A stretch of DNA of 14,162 bases from an uncultured Planctomycetaceae bacterium (lineage in GTDB: Bacteria; Planctomycetota; Planctomycetia; Pirellulales; Lacipirellulaceae). The notes beneath the pieces are model-generated. The model was not told where the DNA came from and searched no databases. It saw nothing but the letters and a program-made list of their open reading frames with translations. Made by a program: the position numbers and the translations under genes. Position 1 is the first letter of the stretch. The number at the start of each line of letters is the position of its first letter. The stretch spans positions 1-14,162 of the forward strand of contig CALMBE010000130.1 in the NCBI GenBank assembly GCA_937860165.1. The letters run 5' to 3'. Positions 14,133-14,162 of the stretch are shown one piece after another.

Positions 14133-14162
14133 AGATCGGAAGAGCACACGTCTGAACTCCAG
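14133..14162. other. Illumina TruSeq adapter remnant (assembly artefact)
   Basis: From 14133 the sequence reads AGATCGGAAGAGCACACG and continues as TCTGAACTCCAG to the end. This is the standard TruSeq read-1 adapter, matched over all 30 bases. It is not genomic, and it interrupts rsmG. Peptides reading through it (such as one ending EIGRAHV on the plus strand) are artefacts. Confidence 0.98.

Overview
The window reads as ordinary chromosomal housekeeping sequence from a Gram-negative-type bacterium. The lpxA gene implies a lipid A outer membrane. My best guess is a planctomycete of the Pirellulales type, from the mixture of a long two-domain SppA, a SPOR-like secreted protein, a DUF3467 protein, short-spaced genes on alternating strands and abundant intergenic palindromes. 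That placement is inference. No rRNA, tRNA, CRISPR array, transposase gene or phage gene is visible. The last 30 bases (14133-14162) are Illumina library adapter, so the window ends at a contig end.

Left part (1-4194): the 3' portion of an M20 metallopeptidase is followed one base later by serS. These converge with sppA across a short gap that holds two perfect hairpins. Middle (4195-6601): a 554-base gene-free stretch is packed with nested palindromes, including a 142-bp inverted duplication. It is followed by a secreted protein with two SPOR-like modules and by rdgB (XTP/dITP diphosphatase).

Right centre (6602-10848, minus strand): a three-gene peptide/nickel-type ABC importer operon runs substrate-binding protein, DppB-type permease, DppC-type permease. 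It ends in a strong intrinsic terminator and has no ATPase gene. Diverging from it is a SpoU/TrmH-family RNA 2'-O-methyltransferase (10878-11435), which converges with lpxA (11524-12384, minus).

Right end: a small TPR protein (12689-13024, plus) diverges from lpxA. It converges with a DUF3467 protein (13181-13513, minus), which lies downstream of rsmG. The rsmG gene is cut by the contig end and fused to adapter sequence.

I see no new multi-gene system. The most unusual content is non-coding: a set of intergenic hairpin elements. In one pair every stem difference between the two copies is compensated. Another stem-loop occurs at two loci about 8.7 kb apart.
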